DNA of 11,196 bases from Bog-756 sp037141235 (GCA_037141235.1 JBAXCY010000098.1:1-11196), one strand, 5' to 3'. Positions 1-6,963 are shown, numbered from the stretch's first letter. Notes: generated by a model from the sequence alone, not told the origin. Program-made: numbers and translations.

Positions 1-14
1 CGGCACTCGCCTTC

Positions 15-54
15 GGCTGACCGGCTGACCGGCTGACCGGCTGACCGGCTGACC
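15..54. repeat. Tandem array of the octamer GGCTGACC (5 perfect copies)
   Basis: Five head-to-tail perfect copies of GGCTGACC begin at 15, 23, 31, 39 and 47. The array lies immediately downstream of the stop codon of the MBL-fold gene on the minus strand. The unit is the reverse complement of GGTCAGCC at 63-70, which lies inside the end of that gene, so the array looks like an expansion of one arm of the gene's terminal hairpin. Isolated copies occur at 1821-1828 and, as the reverse complement, at 11188-11195. Bases 1-14 hold nothing recognisable. Confidence 0.9.
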
Positions 55-70
55 GCTCAGACGGTCAGCC
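47..70 (-). terminator. Stem-loop spanning the stop codon of the MBL-fold gene
   Basis: On the minus strand, a perfect 9-bp stem GGCTGACCG / CGGTCAGCC encloses the 6-nt loop TCTGAG, and the stop codon TGA lies in the loop. There is no T-tract, so this is not a textbook intrinsic terminator. GC-rich hairpins without a T-tract are common at gene ends in high-GC actinobacteria. The further octamer copies downstream offer alternative 3' arms, so the 5' arm could pair with any of five partners. Confidence 0.5.
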
Positions 71-1775
71 CCAGCAGATCAAAGGCCCGCAGGCACCGCA
101 CCGTCATGTCGGGATCCCCGGTGATGGTGATCTCCCCGGACGCCACGAGCGCGTCCAGGCCCGAACCACCCGACACCACAGTTGCCCAGGTGTCGAGTGA
201 TGTGGCCACACATGAGTCGGCCCCGCTCCCGTTTGTCACCACCGCCACACTGTTGCGGATCCACAGGCCGGTCACCACCGTGCCGTCGATCTCGAAGGCT
301 AGGTGGTGGTCGACCCCGTCGACCAGGGTCGGATCGAGCGTCACCCGCAGCAGGTCGATGTACATGGATGGCGCAGCGCTCAGGACGGCGGCCCGGTTGA
401 CCCGGTGGGCGTAGAACGAACTGAAGTCGAGCGAGCCGTCGAGCACGCGAGCCCGGGTGATGCACCAGTTCCGGATGTTGGCAGCCGGGGTGCGGGCGGC
501 CACCGTGCGCAGGGCCAGGGCCAGGAGCTGGCGGTCCCCATCTGCAGCATCGGGGTCCCGGATCAACCAGCTCCCCAGCTCCAATGCCCACCGCAGGTCG
601 TCGGAGTCCAGTGCATCCCGCATCTGCTGGCGCACTACGGCCGCCCCACCGAACCCTGCGACCAGCCGGGATGCCCGCTCAGCGGAGGGGAGTGGGAACA
701 GTCGGGCCTCGTCCCCATCGAAAAACCCAAAGAGCCCGGTGCGGATCTGGCGCAGGTGGTGCTCAGCCACTCCGTAGAACTCAGAGGTGATGAAGTCGTC
801 GTCACACCAGTCGGGGAGTTGCACGGCCAGGCCCACGTCGGCGTCGAGGAGGCCCTGGTTGGTAGCCCGCACCGACTGGTCCCACAGGAACTGGATCGAG
901 TCCCGATAGCGCACTACCCGCTGGTTGATCTCGGGTCTTCCGCTCATGGGCGGCCCGTGGGTGGCCACCAGGTGCTCCGGCGCCAAGCCCAGCAACTGGT
1001 CGATGCCTGCGATCAGGACCCGGGGGTCGCGGTACACCTCGCCTCGGATGGCGAACACGTTGAACAGCACCGGCCACACCAGATTGTTTACCGCCAGACC
1101 GAGCTCCGGAAACCAGTAGGTGACCGAGTCGTCGGCATCCGAGGGTGCTGGGTAGACCTCGATGCGCAGGCCGGCCAGGTCCAAGGTGCTGGGTAGGTCG
1201 CCGAATGTCTCGGTAGGGGCGACAAACCCGGGGGTGAACGGTGCGTGCTTCGGATCGGTCCAGAACCGGCCGAGTCCGACGTTGACGACACCGTCCGGGC
1301 CGTCGACCGGCATGAAGATCCCGAACTGGCTGATGACTCCGCGCAGGTAGGCCGGGGCGACCTCGCCCATGGCACCTTGGCGGTTGGCGGCGATCCGCTC
1401 GTGGCCGATGACCGGGACCGGGTGACCTTCGGCCTCGAACACGGCCTTGGTACCGGCTACATAGTGGAAGTGGGTGAGGAGGACGGCCACGATGGGTGCC
1501 GAGCAGTGCTGGCGCAGATGGGCGATGGCATTGGCCATCTCCTCGATGTTCTCTCCGGTATCGATGGCAATCACTCCATCGGGACCCTCGACGAACGTCT
1601 GGTTCGACAGCCCGTTGCCCACGAAGGTCCACACCCCGGGGCGCACCTCAGAGAAGGCGGGTGCCAGCCGATCGGAGTGGGCGACGTGGTCCTGGTGGGC
1701 GACCTGACCGGCGGCCATGGTCACGGTGGACGAGGAGTCCGGCTCGAAACTGCGGGCACGCCTGGCGGTCGACAT
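57..1775 (-). CDS. MBL-fold hydrolase of the alkyl-sulfatase (SdsA1/BDS1-like) family, incomplete metal motif
   Basis: 572 residues from ATG 1775. The three-part layout matches alkyl sulfatases: a metallo-beta-lactamase fold (about 40-275), an alkyl-sulfatase dimerisation segment (about 280-410) and a C-terminal SCP2-like domain (about 420-568). Family members hydrolyse alkyl sulfate esters at a binuclear zinc site. Here the usual HxHxDH motif reads T101-H-F-H-Y-V-A-G: the first two histidines are present, but Val106 and Ala107 replace the Asp and His ligands. The later family segment that normally carries an acidic metal ligand (AED) reads VNN, while a downstream His is kept in THGPP (His273). 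Binuclear zinc chemistry is therefore doubtful; it may use one metal, act on other substrates, or be non-catalytic. An upstream in-frame GTG at 1799 is possible, but ATG 1775 is preferred because a TACGCT -10-like hexamer sits 6 nt before it, suggesting a leaderless transcript. Confidence 0.85.
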   Translation of the reverse strand: MSTARRARSFEPDSSSTVTMAAGQVAHQDHVAHSDRLAPAFSEVRPGVWTFVGNGLSNQTFVEGPDGVIAIDTGENIEEMANAIAHLRQHCSAPIVAVLLTHFHYVAGTKAVFEAEGHPVPVIGHERIAANRQGAMGEVAPAYLRGVISQFGIFMPVDGPDGVVNVGLGRFWTDPKHAPFTPGFVAPTETFGDLPSTLDLAGLRIEVYPAPSDADDSVTYWFPELGLAVNNLVWPVLFNVFAIRGEVYRDPRVLIAGIDQLLGLAPEHLVATHGPPMSGRPEINQRVVRYRDSIQFLWDQSVRATNQGLLDADVGLAVQLPDWCDDDFITSEFYGVAEHHLRQIRTGLFGFFDGDEARLFPLPSAERASRLVAGFGGAAVVRQQMRDALDSDDLRWALELGSWLIRDPDAADGDRQLLALALRTVAARTPAANIRNWCITRARVLDGSLDFSSFYAHRVNRAAVLSAAPSMYIDLLRVTLDPTLVDGVDHHLAFEIDGTVVTGLWIRNSVAVVTNGSGADSCVATSLDTWATVVSGGSGLDALVASGEITITGDPDMTVRCLRAFDLLGLTV

Positions 1776-1781
1776 GACTGC

Positions 1782-1787
1782 AGCGTA
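1782..1787 (-). promoter_or_regulatory. Candidate -10 element (TACGCT) giving a leaderless mRNA for the MBL-fold gene
   Basis: TACGCT fits the actinobacterial TANNNT -10 pattern and ends exactly 6 nt before ATG 1775, which would place transcription initiation on the start codon. No Shine-Dalgarno sequence precedes the ATG. No convincing -35 is seen. The short hexamer alone is weak evidence, but the same spacing recurs at three other genes in this window. Confidence 0.4.
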
Positions 1788-1841
1788 GGCCTTACGCACC
1801 GGCGTATCCGGGTGCGTTCAGGCTGACCAGCCCTGCCTAGA

Positions 1842-2414
1842 TCAGGCGCAGTTGTCGCACTGCCCGGTGACCGGAAGCATCAAGAAGCAGGTCGGACAGA
1901 TGGGCCGCGACTCTTCTTTGAGGGCGACGGTAGCCAACTTGCGTGCTCGGGCCCGGGCAGCAGCCACCTTTGGGGTCAGGGTTGCCTTGCCGCCGTCGGC
2001 GGGCATGGTGGCCCCGAAGTGGCGGTAGCACTGCAGGCGCACTTCGGCCGCGTGTAGATCGGGATCTTCGGGCGCCTCATCTCCGGTGAGCTCCACGAAC
2101 GAGGCCACGTATCCCGGTCCCACGGTTCCGTCCGCTCGGACGCACAGCGCCGACAGCAGCGGCTCGCCGGCGGCGTGGCAGTCGCGAGCTACTGCACTCA
2201 GCACAGCCCCGACCCAGTTCTGCACGAGTTTGCGGGTACGGATACCTGAAGCCGTCTGCACCGCTTCGGCAAGCTCTTTGTAGGTGATGGTGGCCTGGTA
2301 CTTGGCGGCAACCCGCTCAAGTGCTGGCCTGGCTTCCACGACCCACGCCGCCGATGCGTCCGCGGCCGAAACTTCTGTCTCATCGCTCTCGCGATAGGTC
2401 CCTGGTGTCGTCAT
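1842..2414 (-). CDS. Uncharacterised actinobacterial protein with C-terminal zinc-ribbon-like knuckle
   Basis: 190 residues from ATG 2414. I do not recognise a named family. A predicted helical core (about 25-85) contains ITYKELAEAVQ, RKLVQNWVGAVLSAVA and then LLSALCVRADGTVGPGY, an order I associate with uncharacterised actinobacterial proteins. The C-terminus has CPTC (Cys173, Cys176) and CDNC (Cys186, Cys189), spaced CX2C-X9-CX2C, as expected for a small structural zinc site, which hints at nucleic-acid or protein binding. There is no signal peptide or membrane segment. The start is chosen because AGGAAG lies 7 nt upstream of ATG 2414; a longer reading from TTG 2471 lacks such a site. It follows the DUF389 gene by 89 bp on the same strand and could be co-transcribed with it. 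Function unknown. Confidence 0.75.
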   Translation of the reverse strand: MTTPGTYRESDETEVSAADASAAWVVEARPALERVAAKYQATITYKELAEAVQTASGIRTRKLVQNWVGAVLSAVARDCHAAGEPLLSALCVRADGTVGPGYVASFVELTGDEAPEDPDLHAAEVRLQCYRHFGATMPADGGKATLTPKVAAARARARKLATVALKEESRPICPTCFLMLPVTGQCDNCA

Positions 2415-2431
2415 TCCTGCGCTTCCTGGTT

Positions 2432-2446
2432 CCACCGCGGCGGTGG
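2432..2446. promoter_or_regulatory. Inverted repeat just upstream of the zinc-knuckle gene's RBS
   Basis: CCACCGC and GCGGTGG flank a single central G, a near-perfect 15-bp dyad. It lies between the DUF389 stop and the zinc-knuckle gene, 17 nt before ATG 2414. In RNA it can form a 6-bp stem with a 3-nt loop directly upstream of the AGGAAG ribosome binding site. It could be an operator, an RNA hairpin or a weak attenuator after DUF389; the sequence does not decide between these. Confidence 0.35.
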
Positions 2447-2503
2447 TTCCGATACCTGACTGATAACCCAATCTTCGCAGGTTCTGACGGGTCCCCGTTC
2501 CAC

Positions 2504-3505
2504 CTACGGTCCCGGCGGCGCGCCGAGGTCAACGGTGACCTTGGGGACGAACTCGGCTTGGACGTCGGCCAGAGCCACGCCACGGCGGACCAGCTCGGCT
2601 CGCAGCCCCGCGGTCGGGGGCGTCGGAGGCGGTCCCTCGAACCGGGCCACGGTCATGCCTGTCGACTCGGTGGCCACCGACACCAGCACCCATCCAGTGC
2701 CCTTCGCCCACGTTTCGGAAGCCGAAGTTACCGAGGACTCTTGCTTGGTCCGGTGGGCGATGGTCAGCGATGCATCGGTAAGCGGAACTACCACGATGAT
2801 GGCCAGGGTGGCGATGGCGAACACGGCATTGCGCCGGTTGTGTGACCGGAGTTCGGGTGATCCGTACTGCGGCGACATCCGATGGACGCCATAGATGGCC
2901 ATGATGATGGTGCCGACCCCCAAAATGGCGGCCACGTTGGTGCCGAACAGCAGTAGGGCTCCTCCCGCCTGGCTCCACTCGTGGGCCTGGAGGGTGAGGC
3001 CGACCACAGCCAGCGGCGGCACCAAGGAGATGGCGATGGCCACCCCGGGCAGGGTGTCCGAGATGTCCCGTCGCACCAAGGCGATCGACCCGACGGCTCC
3101 GGTGGCCAATGCGGCCAGTAGATCGATCAGGGTCGGATCTACCCGCGACGCCACCTGGCTGTTGGTCTGGGCGACGACCGGGGCTGCGGTAATCGCCCCC
3201 AGCAGCCAGCCGATGGCGATGGCGGCCAGCGCTCCGGCGATCACCAGTCCGACGGAGCGCATGAGGTTCTTCCGGTCACCCAGAACGGCGGCCAGCATCG
3301 TCCCCTGGATCGGTGTCATCAGCGGGGCGACGATCATGGCGCCGATGACGGTGGCGGTCGAGTCGGCCACCACACCGGCCCCGGCGATGACGGCCGACAG
3401 GATCATCAGCATCCAAAAGCGGCTCAGCCGGCGGCCAGACTCTGGGCCTTCGAAGAAGACCGAGTCCCGCATGTCGTTCAGGTCCTGGCTGGCGATGTTC
3501 GGCAT
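2504..3505 (-). CDS. DUF389 family integral membrane protein
   Basis: 333 residues. The sequence has the hallmarks of the DUF389 (TIGR00341-type) family: a short cytosolic N-terminus, then GAMIVAPLMTPIQG in an early membrane segment, a conserved SLVPPLAVVG segment and a FGTNVAAILGVG segment. About seven hydrophobic segments are visible (roughly 30-50, 52-77, 83-108, 127-146, 150-173, 178-206 and 226-246). They are followed by a soluble C-terminal domain of about 85 residues. The biochemical role of the family is not established. ATG 3505 is supported by AGGAG 9 nt upstream. It is divergent from the acetoacetate-decarboxylase-like gene across a 179-bp gap and heads the minus-strand group that includes the zinc-knuckle gene. 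Confidence 0.9.
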   Translation of the reverse strand: MPNIASQDLNDMRDSVFFEGPESGRRLSRFWMLMILSAVIAGAGVVADSTATVIGAMIVAPLMTPIQGTMLAAVLGDRKNLMRSVGLVIAGALAAIAIGWLLGAITAAPVVAQTNSQVASRVDPTLIDLLAALATGAVGSIALVRRDISDTLPGVAIAISLVPPLAVVGLTLQAHEWSQAGGALLLFGTNVAAILGVGTIIMAIYGVHRMSPQYGSPELRSHNRRNAVFAIATLAIIVVVPLTDASLTIAHRTKQESSVTSASETWAKGTGWVLVSVATESTGMTVARFEGPPPTPPTAGLRAELVRRGVALADVQAEFVPKVTVDLGAPPGP

Positions 3506-3684
3506 GGCGGAACACTCCTCTTCGTTCGACCCCTATGGATACTCCACCAGAGGAGACGGGTCACTGCATTTGCTCTCCCGTACGTCAGAGCCTGCTCGTC
3601 GGGAGACCGACAGCCGGGCATCGCGTGTGCCTCCGTGCCACACTGGGACCGGTGGCCGAAGGGCCTCCGGGGGAGGGAGTTGCC
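3506..3684. promoter_or_regulatory. Divergent intergenic region between DUF389 and the acetoacetate-decarboxylase-like gene
   Basis: This 179-bp gap must hold promoters for both directions. For the minus strand, GTGACC (3564-3559) and TATCCA (3541-3536) are separated by 17 bp and lie about 30 nt before ATG 3505; the match is modest. A 7-bp inverted repeat TCTCCCG / CGGGAGA (3574-3580 and 3600-3606, 19-nt spacer) lies on the side nearer the plus-strand gene and could be an operator or leader hairpin. No clear plus-strand promoter is seen. The open frame through this gap on the plus strand has no start with a ribosome binding site. Confidence 0.35.
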
Positions 3685-4464
3685 ATGGGAGTTGTCCGCT
3701 ATGGGGCCCGAGCGGTGGACCAGGTGTCCAACCGCGAAGTCGAGGCCACACGCAGTCCGATCTGGTCGAAGGCGGTGACCATCATCTTCCGCACCGACCT
3801 CGATGCCATCGCCGCTGTGCTGCCCCGTCCCCTCGAGGCTGCCGCACCGACGGCCCGGCTACGGATCGCCGTGGTCGATATGGGCAACGGAATGGCCACC
3901 TTCGGCGCCGGCTGGTTCGGCGTCCGGGCCCGCCACGGGGACGTCGAGGGCGAGTACGCCCTTTTCATGCCCATGAGCACCGAGCAGGCCACCACTGGAG
4001 GGCGCGAGACGTTCGGCGAGCCCAAGAAGATCGCCCAGCTCCACCTCGAGGTCGAGGGCGACTCGCTGTCGGCGGGGGTGAGCCGGATGAGCTCCAAGGT
4101 CGCCGAGGTATCCGGCACGCTCGGGCCCGAAGCCCCGGGCTACGAGATCGACAAGCTCGACTTCTACTTCAAACTCTTGCCCGACCCGTCGGGTGACGGT
4201 CTCGAGGCCGACCCCGCCCTCGTGTACTGCCGCCGCCATGAGACGGCCCGTGTGGTCCGACCGGTGACCGGCGAGTGCAAGCTGCTCGAGGCCCCGTTAG
4301 ATCCCATCGCCGACTTTCCGATGCTCGAGATCCTCTCCTTCGAATACGCCGAGATCAACTCGTCCCAGCAGGGTGAGATCATGGAGCGGGTCCCGGCCGA
4401 GTGGCTGGTCCCCTTCATGCACCAGCGCTACGACGACCTGAGTGTCCTGGGGGCGAAGTCGTGA
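3685..4464 (+). CDS. Acetoacetate decarboxylase (ADC) family protein
   Basis: 259 residues, close to the family's usual length of about 250. ADC enzymes decarboxylate beta-keto acids through a Schiff base on the first Lys of a KK pair. Here GRETFGEPKKIA places Lys114-Lys115 in the same context as Lys115-Lys116 of the classical clostridial enzyme, so the catalytic pair is kept. Other members of the superfamily act as aldolase-dehydratases or on larger keto acids, so acetoacetate itself is not assured. The open frame extends 50 codons upstream, but GGAGGGAG ends 5 nt before ATG 3685 and the family-like sequence starts there. The stop overlaps the GTG of the next gene (GTGA), implying translational coupling with the amidohydrolase and a shared pathway. 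Confidence 0.85.
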   Translation: MGVVRYGARAVDQVSNREVEATRSPIWSKAVTIIFRTDLDAIAAVLPRPLEAAAPTARLRIAVVDMGNGMATFGAGWFGVRARHGDVEGEYALFMPMSTEQATTGGRETFGEPKKIAQLHLEVEGDSLSAGVSRMSSKVAEVSGTLGPEAPGYEIDKLDFYFKLLPDPSGDGLEADPALVYCRRHETARVVRPVTGECKLLEAPLDPIADFPMLEILSFEYAEINSSQQGEIMERVPAEWLVPFMHQRYDDLSVLGAKS

Positions 4465-5753
4465 GCGACGCACCCATCAGCGACGTACCCGCCTCGGCCA
4501 GTGACCGCTACATCGTGGTCTCGGCCGACGGCCATGCCGGTCTGGCCTGCGACGACTATCGCCCCTACCTCGAGTCCAAGTTCTACCCGGCCTTCGAGGA
4601 GTACGTGGCCGAGCGCAACGCCCACCGCGAGCAGTCCCTCAAGATGAACTTCGAGTACATCATGGGGTGGGAGACCGACAACGAGGAGGGGCTGAAGGGC
4701 GCCTTCGACCCGGCCGTGCGCGACAAGGAGCTCGACTCCGACGGGGTGGCCGCCGATGTCCTCTTCGCCGATGCTGACGCCGTGACTGGGGCTGCCTCTC
4801 CGCCGTTCGGAGCAGGACTGTTCGCCGGTGCCATCGTCGATCCCGACCAGGCCTTTGCCGGGGCGCACGCTCACAACCGGTTCCTGGCCGAGATGTGCTC
4901 GGTATCGCCGCACCGCCGCGGCGGTATCGCCTTGGTGCCGATCACCCACGATATCCCCCGGGCCGTGGCCGAGATCGAGTGGGTGGCGGCCCAGCCCGGC
5001 ATCCGCGGGATCATGATCCCGACCATGTGGCGCGACCACACCCCCTACAACGACGCCTCGTATGACCCGGTGTGGGCGGCGTGTTCCGAGGCAGGGCTGC
5101 CGGTGCACACCCACTCTGGCGAAGCCCCTATGGAGGAGTATGGCGAGCACATCGGTGCCTACCTGGCCGAGGTGGTCTGGTGGACGGTTCGGCCGGCGTG
5201 GCACCTCTTGTTCGGTGGGGCCTTCGAGCGCTTCCCCGACTTGAAGTTCGTGGTCACCGAGGCCGCCGCCTATTGGGCTCCGGACATGATGTGGAAGTGG
5301 GACCAGTACATGGGGGGCGGCCACACCACCAAGAAGATGGCTGCGCTGTTGAAGGGCAAGATCTCCAAGCTCCCCTCCGACTACTTCGGCACCAACATAT
5401 TCATCGGGGCCTCCACCATGTCCAAAGAGGAGATCCGGCGCCGCTATGTGATCGGCACCGACGTGGCCATGTGGGGAACCGACTACCCCCACCCCGAGGG
5501 AACCTGGCCCAACACGGCGGCCAAACTACGTGCCGACTTCGCCGAAGTGCCGGTGGATGACACGGCCGAACTGCTGGGACTGACGGCGGCCAAGGTCTAC
5601 GGCTTCGACCTCGACGAACTCCGCCCCATAGCGAAGCGCATCGGACCGAGTCCCGAGTCGCTGGGCCAGGACGCCACGCTGCGCAGCGACCCGGCCGCCC
5701 GGGCCGAGGCACATTGGTGGAAGGCCGAGTACGGGGTGACCCCGCCGGTCTGA
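4461..5753 (+). CDS. Amidohydrolase_2 family metal-dependent hydrolase/decarboxylase (copy 1)
   Basis: 430 residues from GTG 4461, a TIM-barrel enzyme of the amidohydrolase-related (ACMSD/OH-DDVA-like) group. Likely metal-site elements are D23-x-H25 in SADGHAG near the N-terminus, His216 and His218 in VHTHSG, Glu267 in VVTEAA and Asp341 in GTDYPHPEG. Asp in place of the first His of HxH is the form I recall for this actinobacterial subgroup. Members are typically cofactorless, metal-dependent decarboxylases or hydrolases of carboxylated ring compounds; the substrate cannot be read here. The start overlaps the decarboxylase-family stop (GTGA) with a GGGGGCG site just upstream. It is clearly paralogous to the gene at 7757-8998: an ungapped 60-residue stretch from MWG(T/S)DYPH to RIGP has 30 identities by hand count. 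vapBC-1 follows 49 bp downstream. Confidence 0.88.
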   Translation: MSDAPISDVPASASDRYIVVSADGHAGLACDDYRPYLESKFYPAFEEYVAERNAHREQSLKMNFEYIMGWETDNEEGLKGAFDPAVRDKELDSDGVAADVLFADADAVTGAASPPFGAGLFAGAIVDPDQAFAGAHAHNRFLAEMCSVSPHRRGGIALVPITHDIPRAVAEIEWVAAQPGIRGIMIPTMWRDHTPYNDASYDPVWAACSEAGLPVHTHSGEAPMEEYGEHIGAYLAEVVWWTVRPAWHLLFGGAFERFPDLKFVVTEAAAYWAPDMMWKWDQYMGGGHTTKKMAALLKGKISKLPSDYFGTNIFIGASTMSKEEIRRRYVIGTDVAMWGTDYPHPEGTWPNTAAKLRADFAEVPVDDTAELLGLTAAKVYGFDLDELRPIAKRIGPSPESLGQDATLRSDPAARAEAHWWKAEYGVTPPV

Positions 5754-5776
5754 GGACGCCGGTCGTCATGGATCTT

Positions 5777-5794
5777 TGTAGCAGTAGTGCTACA
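5777..5794. promoter_or_regulatory. vapBC-1 operator (TGTAG-N8-CTACA) overlapping a leaderless promoter
   Basis: TGTAGCA (5777-5783) and TGCTACA (5788-5794) form a perfect 7-bp inverted repeat around GTAG. The right arm overlaps TACATT (5791-5796), a TANNNT -10 candidate ending 6 nt before ATG 5803. Antitoxins of this type usually autorepress through such dyads. The arrangement is matched in motif and distance upstream of vapBC-2. No good -35 is visible, and the GGGG before the ATG is too close to be a normal ribosome binding site. Confidence 0.7.
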
Positions 5795-5802
5795 TTGGGG
5801 AC

Positions 5803-6054
5803 ATGGTAACTATCGGGCTGAGAGAGCTCAGGCAGGATGCATCGGCCATCGTCCGCAGGGTGGAGGACGGCGAATCGATCGACGTCACCGTCTCGGGGCG
5901 TCTGGCCGCACGCCTCGTCCCGGCCGAGCCGAAGCAGTGGCGGCGTTGGGAGGATGTCGGAGCCCTGTTCGCCGGTCGTTCCGATCCGAACTGGGCCGAT
6001 GACATGGACCTCGTCGACCACACGGTGGTCGATCCCTGGGACCGGTCCGAATGA
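5803..6054 (+). CDS. vapB: Type II antitoxin, Phd/YefM-like fold (VapB-1)
   Basis: 83 residues. The N-terminal half (VTIGLRELRQDASAIVRRV then GESIDVTVSGRLAARLVP) is the Phd/YefM DNA-binding dimer fold found in many actinobacterial VapB antitoxins. The C-terminal half is acidic and Trp-rich and would wrap the toxin. It neutralises the downstream PIN-domain RNase and probably represses the operon through the dyad at 5777-5794. Its stop overlaps the toxin ATG (ATGA), a classic TA arrangement. It is similar in layout to the antitoxin at 7421-7669 (shared RELR and GES motifs followed by an ITI/VTV strand) but clearly diverged. Confidence 0.9.
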   Translation: MVTIGLRELRQDASAIVRRVEDGESIDVTVSGRLAARLVPAEPKQWRRWEDVGALFAGRSDPNWADDMDLVDHTVVDPWDRSE

Positions 6055-6431
6055 GAGCCATCCTCGACACGAGTGTCCTGATCGCCACTGGTGTGCAGCA
6101 CCTCGACGGAGAACTGGCCATCAGCGCGGTCTCCCTCGCCGAGTTGAACTTCGGGGTGCTGGTAGCCAAGGACGATGGGGTCCGGGCCGAACGCCTGCGG
6201 CGCTTGACCACGCTGCAGCGCACCTTCACCGCCCTGGCCGTCGACGACGCCGTGGCCTCGAGCTATGGCGAGTTGGCGGCCACTGTCGTGGCTGCGGGGC
6301 GTAGTCCCCGAGCACGCAGCATGGACCTACTGATCGCGGCGACAGCACATGCGCACTCGGCCCGTCTCTATACGCGCAATGCCGGCGACCTCGCCGGGCT
6401 GGAAGATCTCATCGAAATCGTGTCTGTCTGA
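6051..6431 (+). CDS. vapC: PIN-domain ribonuclease toxin (VapC-1)
   Basis: 126 residues, standard VapC length. VapC toxins are Mg-dependent RNases that cut tRNA or rRNA. All four acidic PIN positions are visible: Asp6 in LDTSV, Glu31 in SLAELNFG, Asp92 in MDLLIAATA and Asp113 in YTRNAGDL, so the active site looks intact. It is translationally coupled to the antitoxin by the ATGA overlap. The RNA target cannot be inferred from sequence. No terminator is obvious in the 82 bp before the Ddn-like gene. Confidence 0.92.
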   Translation: MRAILDTSVLIATGVQHLDGELAISAVSLAELNFGVLVAKDDGVRAERLRRLTTLQRTFTALAVDDAVASSYGELAATVVAAGRSPRARSMDLLIAATAHAHSARLYTRNAGDLAGLEDLIEIVSV

Positions 6432-6501
6432 GGGAATCGCTGGCCCCGATCACTCACAGGCGACGGTGGCAAATCCCCGGACGCACGCGCTTCACCCCGC
6501 C

Positions 6502-6507
6502 TAATCT
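6502..6507 (+). promoter_or_regulatory. Candidate -10 (TAATCT) for a leaderless Ddn-like gene
   Basis: TAATCT fits TANNNT and lies exactly 6 nt before ATG 6514. The preceding bases contain no purine-rich ribosome binding site, so initiation at or next to the ATG is the simplest reading. The gene therefore probably has its own promoter, separate from vapBC-1. Confidence 0.45.
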
Positions 6508-6513
6508 CACAGC

Positions 6514-6963
6514 ATGCCGATCGATGGAGAGTACGAGCCGAGCGCGTGGGACTGGGTGGCGGAACAGGTCGCTGAGTACGAGGCGTCCGGCGGCGAGCGG
6601 GCCAACACGTTCCGGGACACCGGACTGACGATCGTCATCGTCACCACTCGGGGCAACAAGAGCGGCAAGGTGCGCAAGACCGCCCTGATGCGGGTCGAGC
6701 ACGAGGGTGAGTACGCCCTCGTCGGCTCCCAAGGCGGCATGCCGACCCACCCGTCCTGGTACTTCAACCTCGTGGCTGACCCGACGGCCGTGGTCATCCA
6801 GGACGGTCCCGAGGCCTACGACTACGTGGCCCGCGAGGTCACCGGCGACCAAAAGGCCATCTGGTGGGAGCGGTCGGTCGCCGCCTATCCGCCCTATGCC
6901 GAGTACCAGGCCGCTACGACCCGAGCCATCCCGGTATTCGTGGCCCGACGGAGCGACTCCTAG
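6514..6963 (+). CDS. Deazaflavin (F420)-dependent nitroreductase/quinone reductase, Ddn-like
   Basis: 149 residues, the usual length for the Ddn family. The split-beta-barrel core has the typical TTRGNKSGKVRKTALMRV stretch (44-61), which binds the F420 phosphate tail in relatives, and GSQGG...THPSWYFNL (71-86). The C-terminus has Tyr125, Tyr128 and Tyr131 in a YxxYxxY pattern, the same spacing as the substrate-pocket tyrosines described for Mycobacterium Ddn. Known members use F420H2 to reduce quinones or nitro compounds at the membrane face. It sits at the centre of the mirrored amidohydrolase-vapBC arms and converges with vapC-2 across a 74-bp gap with no clear terminator. It lacks a ribosome binding site and is probably leaderless. 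Confidence 0.88.
   Translation: MPIDGEYEPSAWDWVAEQVAEYEASGGERANTFRDTGLTIVIVTTRGNKSGKVRKTALMRVEHEGEYALVGSQGGMPTHPSWYFNLVADPTAVVIQDGPEAYDYVAREVTGDQKAIWWERSVAAYPPYAEYQAATTRAIPVFVARRSDS

Noticed and set aside
1..60. The octamer array as a CRISPR or origin iteron cluster
   Set aside because: Units are 8 bp with no spacers, too short for CRISPR, and there is no replication gene or AT-rich region nearby.
1776..1799. GTG 1799 as start of the MBL-fold gene
   Set aside because: No Shine-Dalgarno or -10-like element at the right distance; ATG 1775 has TACGCT 6 nt upstream.
2415..2471. A longer zinc-knuckle protein starting at TTG 2471
   Set aside because: No ribosome binding site there, whereas AGGAAG is correctly spaced for ATG 2414, and the extension runs through the 2432-2446 dyad.
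3535..3684. A 50-codon N-terminal extension of the ADC-family gene in the same frame
   Set aside because: No ribosome binding site at the upstream ATG, composition unlike the family, and a strong GGAGGGAG site before ATG 3685.
2895..4196. Long plus-strand open frame of 433 codons across the DUF389 gene
   Set aside because: Most of it is antisense to a clear DUF389 gene and the rest is an out-of-frame reading of the ADC-family gene; the translation is low-complexity and has no recognisable domain. A GC-rich shadow frame.
4401..4460. An upstream ATG for amidohydrolase copy 1 inside the ADC-family gene
   Set aside because: It would create a 60-base overlap; the GTGA junction at 4461 with a G-rich site is the usual coupled start.
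4428..5492. Minus-strand open frame of 354 codons opposite amidohydrolase copy 1
   Set aside because: Antisense shadow with His/Gly/Val-rich translation and no motifs, opposite a clear enzyme gene.
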